This document shows, piece by piece, positions 25,589 through 34,776 of a stretch of 64,000 nucleotides of DNA. A model generated the notes under the pieces. It was given only the letters and a program-made list of their open reading frames with translations, was not told the DNA's origin and did no database searches. The stretch is from DATKUA01 sp965602675 (lineage in GTDB: Bacteria; Acidobacteriota; DATKUA01), in contig CBFCZO010000003.1 of NCBI GenBank assembly GCA_965602675.1, positions 1 to 64,000 of the forward strand, read 5' to 3'. The stretch's first letter is position 1. Each line of letters starts with the position of its first letter. Made by a program: the position numbers and the translations under genes.

Positions 25589-25673
25589 GAACTGTTTTCT
25601 TGTTCAAAATGATTTTTGTCTCAGGATTGTGATTCAGGTCCGGCTGCAGGGGGGCGCGGCAGGTAATCGTAAA

Positions 25674-26297
25674 TCAGCCGTGCTGAGCCTCCACGATGCG
25701 CCTAAGCTCGGGCAGCGATCCCTGCCAGTTTTTAAGCTGCGTAACCAGCTCGAACTCGAGGGCGTCGGCGATTCGTTCACTGTCTTCTTCGCCCTGAGCG
25801 CTTACGAGCTCTACCAGCGTTTCCTTTAGGTCGTTTGCCAAGTCGCCCAGTCCCTTGCCATCAGGGCTAACCGGCTCCTCTCCGACCATGCCGGTCTGGC
25901 GAATGTTCTGAATCAGCTCTATGAGCACCCTCATGCCCTCGATTACGTCGTGGTAGTTCCTGTTACCCTCTTCCGTTTCGCCCGAACGAAAAAGCTCGAC
26001 GATTTGCTCGACGCCGGGGATCATCCGCCCCAGGTAGCTTTCGAAGCGAACTAGGATTTCGACCAGTATATTCGAGGATTTTTTTGCAGTGATATTGACG
26101 GTCTTTTCGGGATCGTAGGCCAGGAGCGAGCCGTCGGTGTAGGTGAAACTCTCAATTTTATCTTCGTCCACCTTGACTTCTACGATGACCCACTCTTTCG
26201 TGAGGTGTTTCTGCTCAATAGCGGCAACCAGTTCCAGCAACGACTGCGGCTGCTCCTCAACCTCCACATCCGCTCCATTTAGAATCACGTTTCCCAC
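25674..26297 (-). CDS. Conserved-looking hypothetical protein
   Basis: A 207-residue acidic protein. Residues 1-75 look like a small alpha/beta unit (VILNGADVEVEEQPQSLLEL, then EWVIVEVKVDEDKIESFTY), which resembles ubiquitin-like or ThiS-like folds only vaguely. Residues 80-207 are helical and acidic, with no signal peptide or membrane span. I do not recognise the family. The GTG at 26297 has AAAGGAC about seven bases upstream. It lies 68 bases downstream of holB on the same strand and may belong to that operon. Confidence 0.7.
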   Translation of the reverse strand: MGNVILNGADVEVEEQPQSLLELVAAIEQKHLTKEWVIVEVKVDEDKIESFTYTDGSLLAYDPEKTVNITAKKSSNILVEILVRFESYLGRMIPGVEQIVELFRSGETEEGNRNYHDVIEGMRVLIELIQNIRQTGMVGEEPVSPDGKGLGDLANDLKETLVELVSAQGEEDSERIADALEFELVTQLKNWQGSLPELRRIVEAQHG

Positions 26298-26365
26298 ATT
26301 GAAGTCCTTTCTTTATGGACCCAGTGTATCATGCCGACCCCGGGGCAGTAAGGCTCGGCTCGAAA

Positions 26366-27385
26366 TCACTTGGCGGCGGGGCTGACGAACATTTCCCTGC
26401 CACCAAGCATCACACGCTCACAGATTGAGTCGACTCTCACGTTGCGCACCATCGGCTCGCGCATTTCCGCAACCAGTGAGAGCAGGCGGGCCAGCTTGCG
26501 TGCCGGACGCCCGCGTGCCATATCAACCAACTCTTCCTTGATATCCTCGTTGATGGTCTCCGCTCCGGAGCCGGCGGAGGCGATCAGCATGAGGTCGCGG
26601 ATCAGGGCGGAGATCAGCTCGAGACGCGAGTCGAATCGCTCACTCTCTTTACCAAACTTCGCGGCGAGACTGAAGATCTCGGCAGTGCTCCGCTCTCCCA
26701 GCGCCAGGTGGATGAACTTCAACGCTGAAGAGCGCTCCTCCAGATGGCGATCGAGATCAAATCCCAGCGCCATGCCGACTGCACCGCGGCTGAGACCGGC
26801 CACGGTCAAGGCGCCGTCGGCTTCGAAAAGACCGCGGCGGATCAGCTCATCGGCAAGCAGGTCCCTGGCTACAGGCTGGAAGTTGAAGCGCTGGCAGCGG
26901 CTCAGGACGGTCGGGAGCAACGAGGCGGGGCTTGCGCTGATCAGGAAGAACACGGCGCCTCCCGGCGCTTCCTCCAGTGTCTTGAGAAAGGCGTTGGCCG
27001 CGCTGGGGTGCATCGCCTCGGCGGGATCGATAATAAAGACCTGCCTGCTGCTGCTGTAGGGGCGTAACTGAGTGGCGGCAACCAGGTTTCGGCGGACCTG
27101 GTCCACCTTGATGAATTTGCCGTCGGGCTCGATGATTCCGAGATCGGGGTGAAAACCCTCGCCTTCAAGAAGCGTCTCGATCCGTCGGCAGGAATCGCAC
27201 TTGCCGCAAGGCTCCTTTTCAAAGCTTTCGCACAGGAGAGCGGTCGCGGCGGTCAGCGCCAGAGTGCGCTTGCCGACGGCTGGCGGGCCGGCAAAAAGGT
27301 AAGCGTTGGCGAGCCTCCCGGAGAGAATTGCTGATAGGACGGCGTCCCGTATTAACTCGTTGCCGATGAAATCAGTGAACTTCAT
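26366..27385 (-). CDS. holB: DNA polymerase III delta' subunit
   Basis: A 339-residue AAA+ clamp-loader subunit. Walker A-like GPPAVGKRT is at residues 33-41. A four-cysteine zinc module is Cys52, Cys60, Cys63 and Cys66. The sensor/SRC region is LPTVLSRCQRFNF, with the preceding KTLEEAPGGAVFFLI typical of DnaX/HolB proteins. It sits with tmk, the usual pairing in bacteria, with a four-base overlap. Confidence 0.93.
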   Translation of the reverse strand: MKFTDFIGNELIRDAVLSAILSGRLANAYLFAGPPAVGKRTLALTAATALLCESFEKEPCGKCDSCRRIETLLEGEGFHPDLGIIEPDGKFIKVDQVRRNLVAATQLRPYSSSRQVFIIDPAEAMHPSAANAFLKTLEEAPGGAVFFLISASPASLLPTVLSRCQRFNFQPVARDLLADELIRRGLFEADGALTVAGLSRGAVGMALGFDLDRHLEERSSALKFIHLALGERSTAEIFSLAAKFGKESERFDSRLELISALIRDLMLIASAGSGAETINEDIKEELVDMARGRPARKLARLLSLVAEMREPMVRNVRVDSICERVMLGGREMFVSPAAK

Positions 27386-28020
27386 TTCTTCTGAACGATT
27401 CCAAGTCTCTTAAGTACCAACTCCAGGACATCTCTGGTTACCGCTTCAAGCTCGCGGCTTGAATCGACCACCTTGATCCTCTCCGGTTCCTGACGGGCCA
27501 GGAGCAGATAACCCTCCCGCACCAGTTTGTGGAACTCCAGTCTCTCGTTCTCGAAGCGGGTATCACCCTCTGAGGGCCTGCCGCGGGCGCGCTCCAGACC
27601 GATCTCCGCCGGCAGGTCGAGCAGGATTGTCAGCGCAGGAATCAGCTCGATGCCTACTGCACGGCTCATCCGCCGGACTTTGTCGATGCCAATCCCCCGC
27701 GCGTGCCCCTGGTAAGCCAAAGATGAATCCTCGAAGCGGTCGCAGAGCACGGTCTTGCCCTCTGCAAGCGCCGGTTTGATCACCTCTTCGATGTGTTGGC
27801 GGCGACTGGCCAGGTAGAGCATCAACTCCACATCCGGAGCCATCATCGTGAATGCCGGATTGAGCAGGGTCTCGCGGATGGAATCGCCTATCGCGGTGCC
27901 GCCTGGCTCGCGCGTTTTGAGACATTCGATTCCGCGCCGTGCAAGCTCCCGGCCGACGTTTATCATCAGGCCGGTCTTGCCACTCCCCTCTATCCCCTCA
28001 AAAGTTATAAAATTACTCAT
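27382..28020 (-). CDS. tmk: Thymidylate kinase
   Basis: A 212-residue cytosolic kinase that makes dTDP from dTMP. The P-loop is GIEGSGKTG at residues 9-17, the DR(Y/F/H) motif is CDRFEDSSLAYQG, and the LID region contains ARGRPSEGDTRFE. The ATG at 28020 is preferred over one eight codons upstream because AGGA lies about five bases before it and homology starts at once. The stop overlaps holB and the start overlaps the symporter stop by four bases. Confidence 0.95.
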   Translation of the reverse strand: MSNFITFEGIEGSGKTGLMINVGRELARRGIECLKTREPGGTAIGDSIRETLLNPAFTMMAPDVELMLYLASRRQHIEEVIKPALAEGKTVLCDRFEDSSLAYQGHARGIGIDKVRRMSRAVGIELIPALTILLDLPAEIGLERARGRPSEGDTRFENERLEFHKLVREGYLLLARQEPERIKVVDSSRELEAVTRDVLELVLKRLGIVQKK

Positions 28021-29390
28021 CGGTTCCTTTGGAGAATCCGCCAAAGATAGCTGACGGCAAATAATAAGATCAAACTCGTAGCCAGTCCACCTGCAGAAAC
28101 CAATTCGGAGCTCAAACCAGATACCCTCCCCAGAATAACAGCGATTGCTCCGCCCGCCATCGAAGCCGCAGCTCCGGCCGTGTTCAGCCCGAGACGCTCG
28201 CGCCAGAAGCCGAACAGCACGGGCAGGGTGAGCCCTGCGCTGAAGAAAGCATATGCGAAAAGGAAAATATCGAGCAGGTTTGCGAACAACGTTGCGGTAA
28301 CAATACCCATCAGCCCGATGACAGCTGTGGCGATTCGCCCCTCCATTGGATTCCGACGGTTGAGGATATCGCGGGTCAGCACAGTTCCCGCCGTCAGCAG
28401 TACCGAGTCGGCCGAAGACATCAGTGTAGCCAACAGGGCGACTATTACCAGGGCGGTTACTGGAGCGGGCAGGACCTCGAGGGCCAGCTCTGAGAGCACT
28501 GAATCGGCGGCGATCCCGCCGGGAAGGATCGTTACGGCAGCGAGGCCGATCAGGCCGATGGCGATCCCGAAGACTATCTTAATGGCACCCGCTACGAGCG
28601 AGGCGGTTCCCGCGGTCTTTTCGTCTCTTGCGCTGAGCAGTTTCGAGTAGATATCCGAGCCGACCAGATGTGGCAACGCCGTCACGGCGATCAGAGGCAG
28701 AACCATCCCCACAGGCATGTCAGGTCCCACTGGAAAGGCCGTTCGTGCGGAGGGCAACGATTCCCACGCGGCGGCGTAACCCAGCACCGGCGCGGCCACG
28801 AGAATGATACCGACAGCCATGAGCAAGAGCTGAAAGATGTCTGTTCGCGCCACTGCAAGCTGCCCGCCCACTACCGTGTAGATGATGAAGACTCCTCCGA
28901 CCGGCAGCAATAACAAAACAGTGTCGGCTCCAATGATCGGTTGCAGCAAGGCTACACAGGAGCGAAGCAGCAGCGCCAGCCAGCCGATCTGAGCTAGCAG
29001 AACAAGAATCGCAGCGATCTTTCTGACCGCGTCGCCGTAGAATTCCCCGGCGATCTCCGGCAACGAGAACAATCCCAGCCGCCGCACGCGCGCGGCAAGG
29101 AAGAAACCCAACAGAAGCAGTCCGAGACCGCCTGCGAAATCGATCCAGATCGCAGGCAGGCCACGCGCATAAACCTGGCCGACAACGATGATTGTCGCCG
29201 AACCGCCGATGGCGGTCGCCGCGAGAGTTGAGGTGGCAGCCAGCGGACCAAGAGAACGTCCTGCCAAGTAGAAATCGGCTTCATCGTCACCTTTGCGGCG
29301 GGAGAGCAAGCCGAGAACGAAGACAATCAGGAGGTAAGCGATAACCACGGCCAGAACCGCTATCGCCGTTTCTGGAGTTGGTTTTGGCAT
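28017..29390 (-). CDS. Sodium:solute symporter family transporter
   Basis: A 457-residue inner-membrane carrier of the SSS family with about 13 spans. Family marks are ADFYLAGRSLGPLAATSTLAATAIGGSA near the N-terminus and ALVIVALLATLMSSADSVLLTAGTVLTRDI at about residues 310-340. Substrates in the family include proline, pantothenate, sugars and urea; none can be assigned. It heads the symporter-tmk-holB operon, an unusual partner for replication genes. The divergent LegB-like gene starts about 100 bases away. Confidence 0.9.
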   Translation of the reverse strand: MPKPTPETAIAVLAVVIAYLLIVFVLGLLSRRKGDDEADFYLAGRSLGPLAATSTLAATAIGGSATIIVVGQVYARGLPAIWIDFAGGLGLLLLGFFLAARVRRLGLFSLPEIAGEFYGDAVRKIAAILVLLAQIGWLALLLRSCVALLQPIIGADTVLLLLPVGGVFIIYTVVGGQLAVARTDIFQLLLMAVGIILVAAPVLGYAAAWESLPSARTAFPVGPDMPVGMVLPLIAVTALPHLVGSDIYSKLLSARDEKTAGTASLVAGAIKIVFGIAIGLIGLAAVTILPGGIAADSVLSELALEVLPAPVTALVIVALLATLMSSADSVLLTAGTVLTRDILNRRNPMEGRIATAVIGLMGIVTATLFANLLDIFLFAYAFFSAGLTLPVLFGFWRERLGLNTAGAAASMAGGAIAVILGRVSGLSSELVSAGGLATSLILLFAVSYLWRILQRNR

Positions 29391-29444
29391 CGCGGGATTC
29401 TATTGCCGGGCAACGGAAAGCGTCAAGACAAAGCGCCGCTTTGA

Positions 29445-29474
29445 TTGCGCCGAACTCCGGGGCTGACCTATAAT
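29445..29474 (+). promoter_or_regulatory. Candidate sigma-70-type promoter for the LegB-like gene
   Basis: A perfect TATAAT at 29469-29474 with TTGCGC at 29445-29450, 18 bases apart. It lies 17 bases upstream of the ATG at 29492. Confidence 0.5.
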
Positions 29475-29491
29475 CACCGCGGGCTTTACTT

Positions 29492-30478
29492 ATGGATATC
29501 AAGTCGGGAAAGATTCTGGTCACCGGTGCGGGGGGATTCATCGGCAGCCACCTTGTCGAGGAACTGCTGCTCAAGGGCTGTGACGTCCGAGCGTTCGTCC
29601 ACTACAACTCTCGCAATGACTACGGCTGCCTGGAGTACCTCGGGGATCGCCTTGGCGGGATCGAGCTGGTAAGTGGCGACCTACGCGACAGCGGCACCGT
29701 CCGGCGAGCCGTCGAGGGCTGCCGGCTCGTGATGCATCTCGGCGCGCTCGTGGGCATCCCTTATTCCTACCTCAGCCCCAGGGATGTTTATGACACCAAT
29801 GTCGGGGGCACGCTGAATGTCCTCGAAGCCGCTCGCGACCACGGTACGGAGCGGATAGTCGTCACCTCAACATCCGAGATTTACGGCACGCCGCTCTACC
29901 TGCCGATCGACGAAAAGCACCCGCCTCAGGGCCAGAGCCCGTACGCAGCCAGCAAGATCGCCGCGGACAAGCTCGCCGAGAGTTTCTTCCTCAGCTACGA
30001 TCTGCCGGTGGCTGTAATCCGGCCGTTCAACACCTTCGGCCCTCGGCAGAGCGCGCGTGCCATCGTGCCGACGATTATCACCCAAGCGCTCTCGGGAGAG
30101 AAAGTCAGCCTGGGTTCGCTCGAGCCGTCACGCGATCTTCTCTTCGTCAAGGACACGGCAGCCGGATTCAACGTTGTCGCCTCGCATGACAGCGCCGTCG
30201 GCAAGGTGATCAACATCGGGACCGGCGGAGATGTCAGTGTCGGCGACCTGGTCGGCCTCGTGGCCAACCTGCTGGGCAAGCCGCTCGAGGTGATAGAGGA
30301 TCCTCAGCGCGTGCGGCCGGCGCGCAGCGAGATTCCACGGCTGTCATGCAATTATGCGTTGGCAGAGGAACTGCTGGGGTGGGAGCCGAAGTATACTCTG
30401 GAGGAGGGACTCGTCGAGACGCTCGACTGGATCAGGGACCATCTCGATAAGTACAAATCCGGTCTCTACAATGTCTGA
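29492..30478 (+). CDS. NAD-dependent sugar 4,6-dehydratase, LegB-like
   Basis: A 328-residue extended SDR enzyme. TGAGGFIG at 11-18 binds NAD. The triad TSE (127-129 in VVTSTSEIYG) and Tyr151-x3-Lys155 (YAASK) mark a 4,6-dehydratase. The strings GIPYSYLSP, NTFGPRQSARAIVPTIITQ and HPPQGQSP are characteristic of LegB, which dehydrates GDP-GlcNAc in legionaminic acid synthesis, though other UDP/GDP sugars are possible. The following gene is a sugar nucleotidyltransferase overlapping by eight bases, which fits a donor-sugar pair. The later legionaminic genes (aminotransferase, synthase) are not here. Confidence 0.85.
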   Translation: MDIKSGKILVTGAGGFIGSHLVEELLLKGCDVRAFVHYNSRNDYGCLEYLGDRLGGIELVSGDLRDSGTVRRAVEGCRLVMHLGALVGIPYSYLSPRDVYDTNVGGTLNVLEAARDHGTERIVVTSTSEIYGTPLYLPIDEKHPPQGQSPYAASKIAADKLAESFFLSYDLPVAVIRPFNTFGPRQSARAIVPTIITQALSGEKVSLGSLEPSRDLLFVKDTAAGFNVVASHDSAVGKVINIGTGGDVSVGDLVGLVANLLGKPLEVIEDPQRVRPARSEIPRLSCNYALAEELLGWEPKYTLEEGLVETLDWIRDHLDKYKSGLYNV

Positions 30479-31205
30479 CGCAAAAAGCGGCATCGACGCA
30501 GTTATCCTCGCCGGTGGCGAGGGAACGCGGCTTCGTCCCTACGCCGAGCACATTCCAAAGCCGCTGGTGACGCTAGAAGGACTCCCGATACTCGAGATCG
30601 TCCTGCGTCAACTCGCCCGCTTCGGTTTCAAACGGATCGTTATCACCATCGGTTACGAGGCGCATCTCATTCGCGCCAATTTCTCCGACGGCAGCCGCCT
30701 GGGTCTGGAGCTGATCTATTCAGAGGAGAATTCGCCGCTGGGGACTGCGGGGCCGCTGGGCGGCATCGAGGGCCTGGCCGATCATTTCCTGGTTCTTAAC
30801 GGCGACTTGCTGACAACGCTGGATTTCAGCCTGCTCTTCAAAGACCATCTCCGCAGCAAGCCGTTGCTAACCATCGCCGCGCACGAGCGCGCTATCCCCG
30901 TGGAGTTCGGCATTATCGAAGGCAGCGATCAGGATGTTACCGGATATGTGGAAAAGCCGACCTTGCGTTACCGGGTCTCGATGGGGATCTATGCCTTCAG
31001 CCGCAAGGTTCTGGAATATATCCAGCCCGGCGTCCGGTTGGACTTTCCCGATCTGGTCCTGCGCTTGCTGGCAGCGGAAGAAGAGGTCAGATACTTTTCT
31101 TTCGACGGCTATTGGCTTGATATCGGCCGGGGGGAGGATTATGAGCGCGCACGCGATGATTTCCCTGGAATGAAGAAGGATCTGCTCGGGAAAGATTTCA
31201 GGTGA
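30471..31205 (+). CDS. Sugar-phosphate nucleotidyltransferase
   Basis: A 244-residue NTP-transferase. It has the signature AVILAGGEGTRLRPY with PKPL at residues 29-32, the sugar/metal motif LNGDLL and the loop VEFGIIEG with EKP. It lacks a hexapeptide-repeat C-terminus. It would join a sugar-1-phosphate to a nucleotide, probably GDP or UDP, feeding the dehydratase encoded just upstream. The ATG at 30471 overlaps the upstream stop by eight bases and begins a full-length family match. It converges on the SH3 gene with four bases between stops. Confidence 0.9.
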   Translation: MSDAKSGIDAVILAGGEGTRLRPYAEHIPKPLVTLEGLPILEIVLRQLARFGFKRIVITIGYEAHLIRANFSDGSRLGLELIYSEENSPLGTAGPLGGIEGLADHFLVLNGDLLTTLDFSLLFKDHLRSKPLLTIAAHERAIPVEFGIIEGSDQDVTGYVEKPTLRYRVSMGIYAFSRKVLEYIQPGVRLDFPDLVLRLLAAEEEVRYFSFDGYWLDIGRGEDYERARDDFPGMKKDLLGKDFR

Positions 31206-31209
31206 CGGC

Positions 31210-31563
31210 TCAGCGCAGGTGGCGGATAAACGAGCCGCTGATCCAGCCCTCCACTCCGCCCCCCTTTACTTTGTACCAAGTGACTCCGTTGTAAATGGCT
31301 GTGCCAAGAACCTTGGCCGGTGTCCCCGCCTCAACGGTTCCGACAATCTTCCGCTTGTAGTAGCTGTCCCAGAGATTTAGCGGCTTAATCTTTTCTCCGC
31401 CCGTGAAAAATAACTGTTCATCGGCTGACGCCTCGTCAAGAAAAAGCTCGACGCCGCATTTCGGGCATTTGCCCCCGAATCCGCCATGCTTCGAGTCGCG
31501 ATAAAGGCGCGTGTAGGTGTGGCAGCGACTGCAATAATAGCCTCTGAACTCGCGCGATTCCAT
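31210..31563 (-). CDS. Zinc-ribbon plus bacterial SH3-like protein
   Basis: A 117-residue protein of two modules. Residues 9-40 are a zinc ribbon: YYCSRCHTYTRLYRDS with CxxC, and later GKCPKCGVEL with CxxC. Residues about 50-117 are an SH3b-like barrel, with GTPAKVLGTAIYNGVTWYKV and the WISGSFI signature near the end. SH3b domains usually bind cell-wall or exported targets, yet no signal peptide is visible. I know of no named family with exactly this pair. It ends opposite the nucleotidyltransferase. Confidence 0.7.
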   Translation of the reverse strand: MESREFRGYYCSRCHTYTRLYRDSKHGGFGGKCPKCGVELFLDEASADEQLFFTGGEKIKPLNLWDSYYKRKIVGTVEAGTPAKVLGTAIYNGVTWYKVKGGGVEGWISGSFIRHLR

Positions 31564-31711
31564 TCGTTCCTAGGCTCCCGCCGTTTACGTGCCGCGATAT
31601 CAAAGTATATCATGAGGAAACCACCGAGAGAGAACGGGGGCACTTGCCCGGCTTTGCCTGTGGCGCTACTATCAGCACTTCGGCCGTTGCACCGGCTGAG
31701 GAAAGGCTTAC

Positions 31712-33319
31712 ATGAGCAAAAAAAAGAAGAAAAACAACGGAGTCGCGGCCGCATATGCACAATGGCGCAAGTCTCTTGGCGACCGCGAGGTCAGTCCTGA
31801 TGAGGCCAAGGAAGCTGCTCAAAAGATACGCGAATTCGGTCTGGAGGCCTATCAGCTCATCATAGATAAATTGAAGAGTGCCCCGCCGGAAGAGCTTTGT
31901 CAGATCCTCGCCGTGGCGGCCCAGCTCGATAATCCAGAAATTGAAGAAGGCTTGCTGGAGGTCATAGAGAAAAGGGCCGTTCCGTTGGCGATGAAACTCA
32001 AGTGTTTCGAGGTTATGACGGATCTGGGATTCTCGCTCGAAAGCGGGCTTCTGCAGCAACTCCAGGAAGTGGAAGAGATTTACTATCAGCTCGGCACTCA
32101 TCTCGGCAAGGGCGGTGAGGAAGCCGTGGAGCACAGCTTGTCGCTGGCCGACGACCTGATGGCGATGCCGCTCGGTCTCAAGCTGTCGTTTCTTCGCCAG
32201 GTAAGAGACGAATGGAGTGAGAATGCGATTCCGTTTGCCTCAGCTCTTGCATGTGGTGATCCTGAGGTCGATCAACTAGTCCTCGAGATCATTGGCGCTG
32301 CAGAGAGCCCAGAGGCGATAGAGGCGCTGAACCACATTGCGGAAAACGGGACCAAGGAAGCTGCGAAGACGGCGCGCAAGGCGCTCTACAAGCTTCGCCA
32401 GAAAGGTCTGGTGACAATCGCCGAGGGAACCGATGAGCCGGAAACTCCATGGACGGAAGCCGGCGAGCAGGCTTTTGCCAGCAATATCGACACGTTTGGA
32501 TCCCGCCTGCTGTTGCTTACGGTAACGGGATTGAGGGAGATCCTGGTGTGCCAGGGTTCGGTTGAGGAAGACCGCGGATTGTTACGCTTCTCGGCAGCGG
32601 AGATGCAGCGCAAGGCCTGCCGCACCTTTCTTAAAGAATTGCGAGGGCAGATAGAGTCTGACAGATATTCATCGCTGGTCGAGATAGATCCCTGCCACTG
32701 CCGCTGGTTGCTGGAACAGGCATATTTGCGCGCCCGGAAGACCGGTACTCTTATCCCCGAAAGTTATAAAAGCCTCCGTTACCGTCTGAAGGCGCCGGAG
32801 CAGTACGATCCTGGAGTGTTCATCCGCAAGCTCGTGGACGTAAGTGAGGATGATATTCGGCGCGTGACTGCCAGGTTAGAGGAGATATTCTCCGTTCCCG
32901 AAGTGGCCATTTGGATGATCGACAAGGAAGCGCTGATTCCATTTGCCCGCCGCTATGTGGAAATGGCCGAGAGCAAACTCGTGATCAACGGGCAGCAGAG
33001 GCAGGCGCGCCTAGAGGATGCTCTGACGGATTTCACTGCGGAATATTTTAGCGAGGAGAACGGTCGACTGGGTTTGATGGCCAGGCGCCTTGAGGAGACG
33101 GGATATTTGCTTTCGCTCCAGGGCAAAACCAAAGAGGCACGGATTCTGGCAGCGTTGGCGATCGACGTATCCGGCAGCAGCTTCCTCAAGCCGCATGAGT
33201 TCCTGCGTCAATTCATGCTCCGATCCATCGTCGGCACATTGCATGCGTTACAAGAAGAACAGAAGAAAGCACAGCACGGCGGTTCGGACCATCGGATTGT
33301 CAAGCCCGGGGAGGAGTGA
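31712..33319 (+). CDS. HEAT-repeat-like hypothetical protein
   Basis: A 535-residue cytosolic-looking protein. It starts with a Lys-rich MSKKKKKNNG. Residues about 35-240 form helical pairs typical of HEAT/ARM repeats, for example AVAAQLDNPEIEEGLLEVIE and ALACGDPEVDQLVLEIIGAA. Residues 250-520 are mixed and unassigned. There is no signal peptide or membrane span. AGGAAAGG lies about six bases before the ATG. The next gene begins eight bases after its stop, so the protein belongs to the three-gene set with an SBP5-like protein and a histidine kinase. Confidence 0.7.
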   Translation: MSKKKKKNNGVAAAYAQWRKSLGDREVSPDEAKEAAQKIREFGLEAYQLIIDKLKSAPPEELCQILAVAAQLDNPEIEEGLLEVIEKRAVPLAMKLKCFEVMTDLGFSLESGLLQQLQEVEEIYYQLGTHLGKGGEEAVEHSLSLADDLMAMPLGLKLSFLRQVRDEWSENAIPFASALACGDPEVDQLVLEIIGAAESPEAIEALNHIAENGTKEAAKTARKALYKLRQKGLVTIAEGTDEPETPWTEAGEQAFASNIDTFGSRLLLLTVTGLREILVCQGSVEEDRGLLRFSAAEMQRKACRTFLKELRGQIESDRYSSLVEIDPCHCRWLLEQAYLRARKTGTLIPESYKSLRYRLKAPEQYDPGVFIRKLVDVSEDDIRRVTARLEEIFSVPEVAIWMIDKEALIPFARRYVEMAESKLVINGQQRQARLEDALTDFTAEYFSEENGRLGLMARRLEETGYLLSLQGKTKEARILAALAIDVSGSSFLKPHEFLRQFMLRSIVGTLHALQEEQKKAQHGGSDHRIVKPGEE

Positions 33320-33327
33320 TTGCCCCC

Positions 33328-34776
33328 ATGCGTGCGCTGGGCACATTGTCTGCAGTTCTGATATTGCTGGCGGGATCAGGCTTCTTAGATCCCGCGTTGG
33401 ACGATAGGCCCCTCTATGGCGGTGCCATTCTTAGAATAGCGAAATCCACAGCCAATCCCGTTGCCCTCACTTTGGTCCGGACAGTGCTCGAGCGCGAGAT
33501 CGCTGCTCTTGATCACATCCGCCTGCTTGAACTGGACGGCGATGGTAACTTGAAGCCGGAAGCTCTGGAGAGCTGGAGTTATTCGGAAAGCCGGCTTACT
33601 CTAAGCCTTCGACTCAGGACTGATATACGCGACATTTCGGGAAAAGCCCTGACGGCTGGGAAAATGGCCGAGTCGTTGCATCGGCTTCTGCGCGAGAACC
33701 ACGGCTCACCTGCGGCAGGCTTGCTTCTGGACATCGAGGGCGTGGAGGACTACGTCAGTGGTGATTCGGAGATGATCAGCGGCGTTGCGGTTGAGGATGC
33801 TTCCAACATGTCCCTTTTACTTGCCCGCCCCCAGCCGCTCCTGCTGTATGCTCTCGCTGATATCAATCTGGCCCCCGCCCACCGGCTTAATGAGAGTTCG
33901 GGATGGGGTCCCTTCATAATCACCGAAGCAGGCCGCTATGAACCTGATTTGAGCTTTGTGAGGGGGCGGCCCTTTCTTGATCACTTGTTCATCGGCGGCA
34001 GCCCTAAAATCGGCGACGACTGGCGCCGCCGCGTTTTGACGCGGGTGGGCTATCGACCGACGGATGTCTCTGATGACGCAACCAGGATCGACTACCCCGG
34101 CCGGCGGTGCGTTTATCTCGCCGTGAACCGCCGCGGCTCAAGCGGACCTTTAAGGCTGCTGGACGCGCGGTCGGATACTCTCAGCGAGGTGGATGCGGAG
34201 AGTCTTGTAAGCATTTTCCTGGGCACCAAGGCCGAGCTGCTGGAACACGTCGTTCCGCCGGGGGCGCTGCCCGGAGGGGCGTTCGGCTGGCAGGCAAGAC
34301 CCGGTAACGGGATTAAACCGTTGGGAAGGCTGGTGATCGGTTTTCCTTACGGATCTGAAGAGCTGGAACTCGTCGCGGGCAGGGTGCGGGTGGATCTTCT
34401 TGTTTCAGGTATTAGTGCCGATGTAATTCCCTACAGCGGCGACAACGCAGGCAACTGCGATTTGCTCTTGGTGGAGGCGTTGATCCCCGACGGCAGCGCA
34501 GCTTATTCGTTCTGGTGCCTACTGTGCGAGCTGTCATCGCAGACCGGCGACGAAGTCTGGCTGCGCAGGCCTGCCGGAGACGATGTCTCCTGGCTGGTTG
34601 ATTTGGAGCAATCATTGCTTTCCGAAGCCATGTTCTTACCTCTGTACCACACGGCGCATTTCGTCTGGGCGGATCCGCAAATCCGAGGCTTGCGCTTTCG
34701 TCCCGACGGCACCCTGGACTATGAAAACGCCTGGATTTCGGAGGAACCCGAGAGCTCAAGGGAGGCACGCCGTTGA
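33328..34776 (+). CDS. SBP family 5-like exported solute-binding protein
   Basis: A 482-residue protein with an N-terminal signal sequence (MRALGTLSAVLILLAGSGFL). It follows the layout of peptide/nickel-binding proteins of family 5: YGGAILRIA early, LDGDGNLKPEALESWSYSES, LTLSLRLRTDIRDISGKALT, WGPFIITEAGRYE, and the C-terminal MFLPLYHTAHFVW with GLRFRPDGTLDYE. The match is diverged, which may indicate a sensing rather than transport role. The ATG at 33328 has AGGAG 11 bases upstream and comes after the HEAT-like gene. The stop overlaps the kinase start by four bases. No transporter genes are adjacent. Confidence 0.75.
   Translation: MRALGTLSAVLILLAGSGFLDPALDDRPLYGGAILRIAKSTANPVALTLVRTVLEREIAALDHIRLLELDGDGNLKPEALESWSYSESRLTLSLRLRTDIRDISGKALTAGKMAESLHRLLRENHGSPAAGLLLDIEGVEDYVSGDSEMISGVAVEDASNMSLLLARPQPLLLYALADINLAPAHRLNESSGWGPFIITEAGRYEPDLSFVRGRPFLDHLFIGGSPKIGDDWRRRVLTRVGYRPTDVSDDATRIDYPGRRCVYLAVNRRGSSGPLRLLDARSDTLSEVDAESLVSIFLGTKAELLEHVVPPGALPGGAFGWQARPGNGIKPLGRLVIGFPYGSEELELVAGRVRVDLLVSGISADVIPYSGDNAGNCDLLLVEALIPDGSAAYSFWCLLCELSSQTGDEVWLRRPAGDDVSWLVDLEQSLLSEAMFLPLYHTAHFVWADPQIRGLRFRPDGTLDYENAWISEEPESSREARR

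Noticed and set aside
25583..25600. Another repeat copy at the end of the second permease gene (GAGAACTGTTTTCTT)
   Set aside because: Only part of the core is present and pairing is poor.
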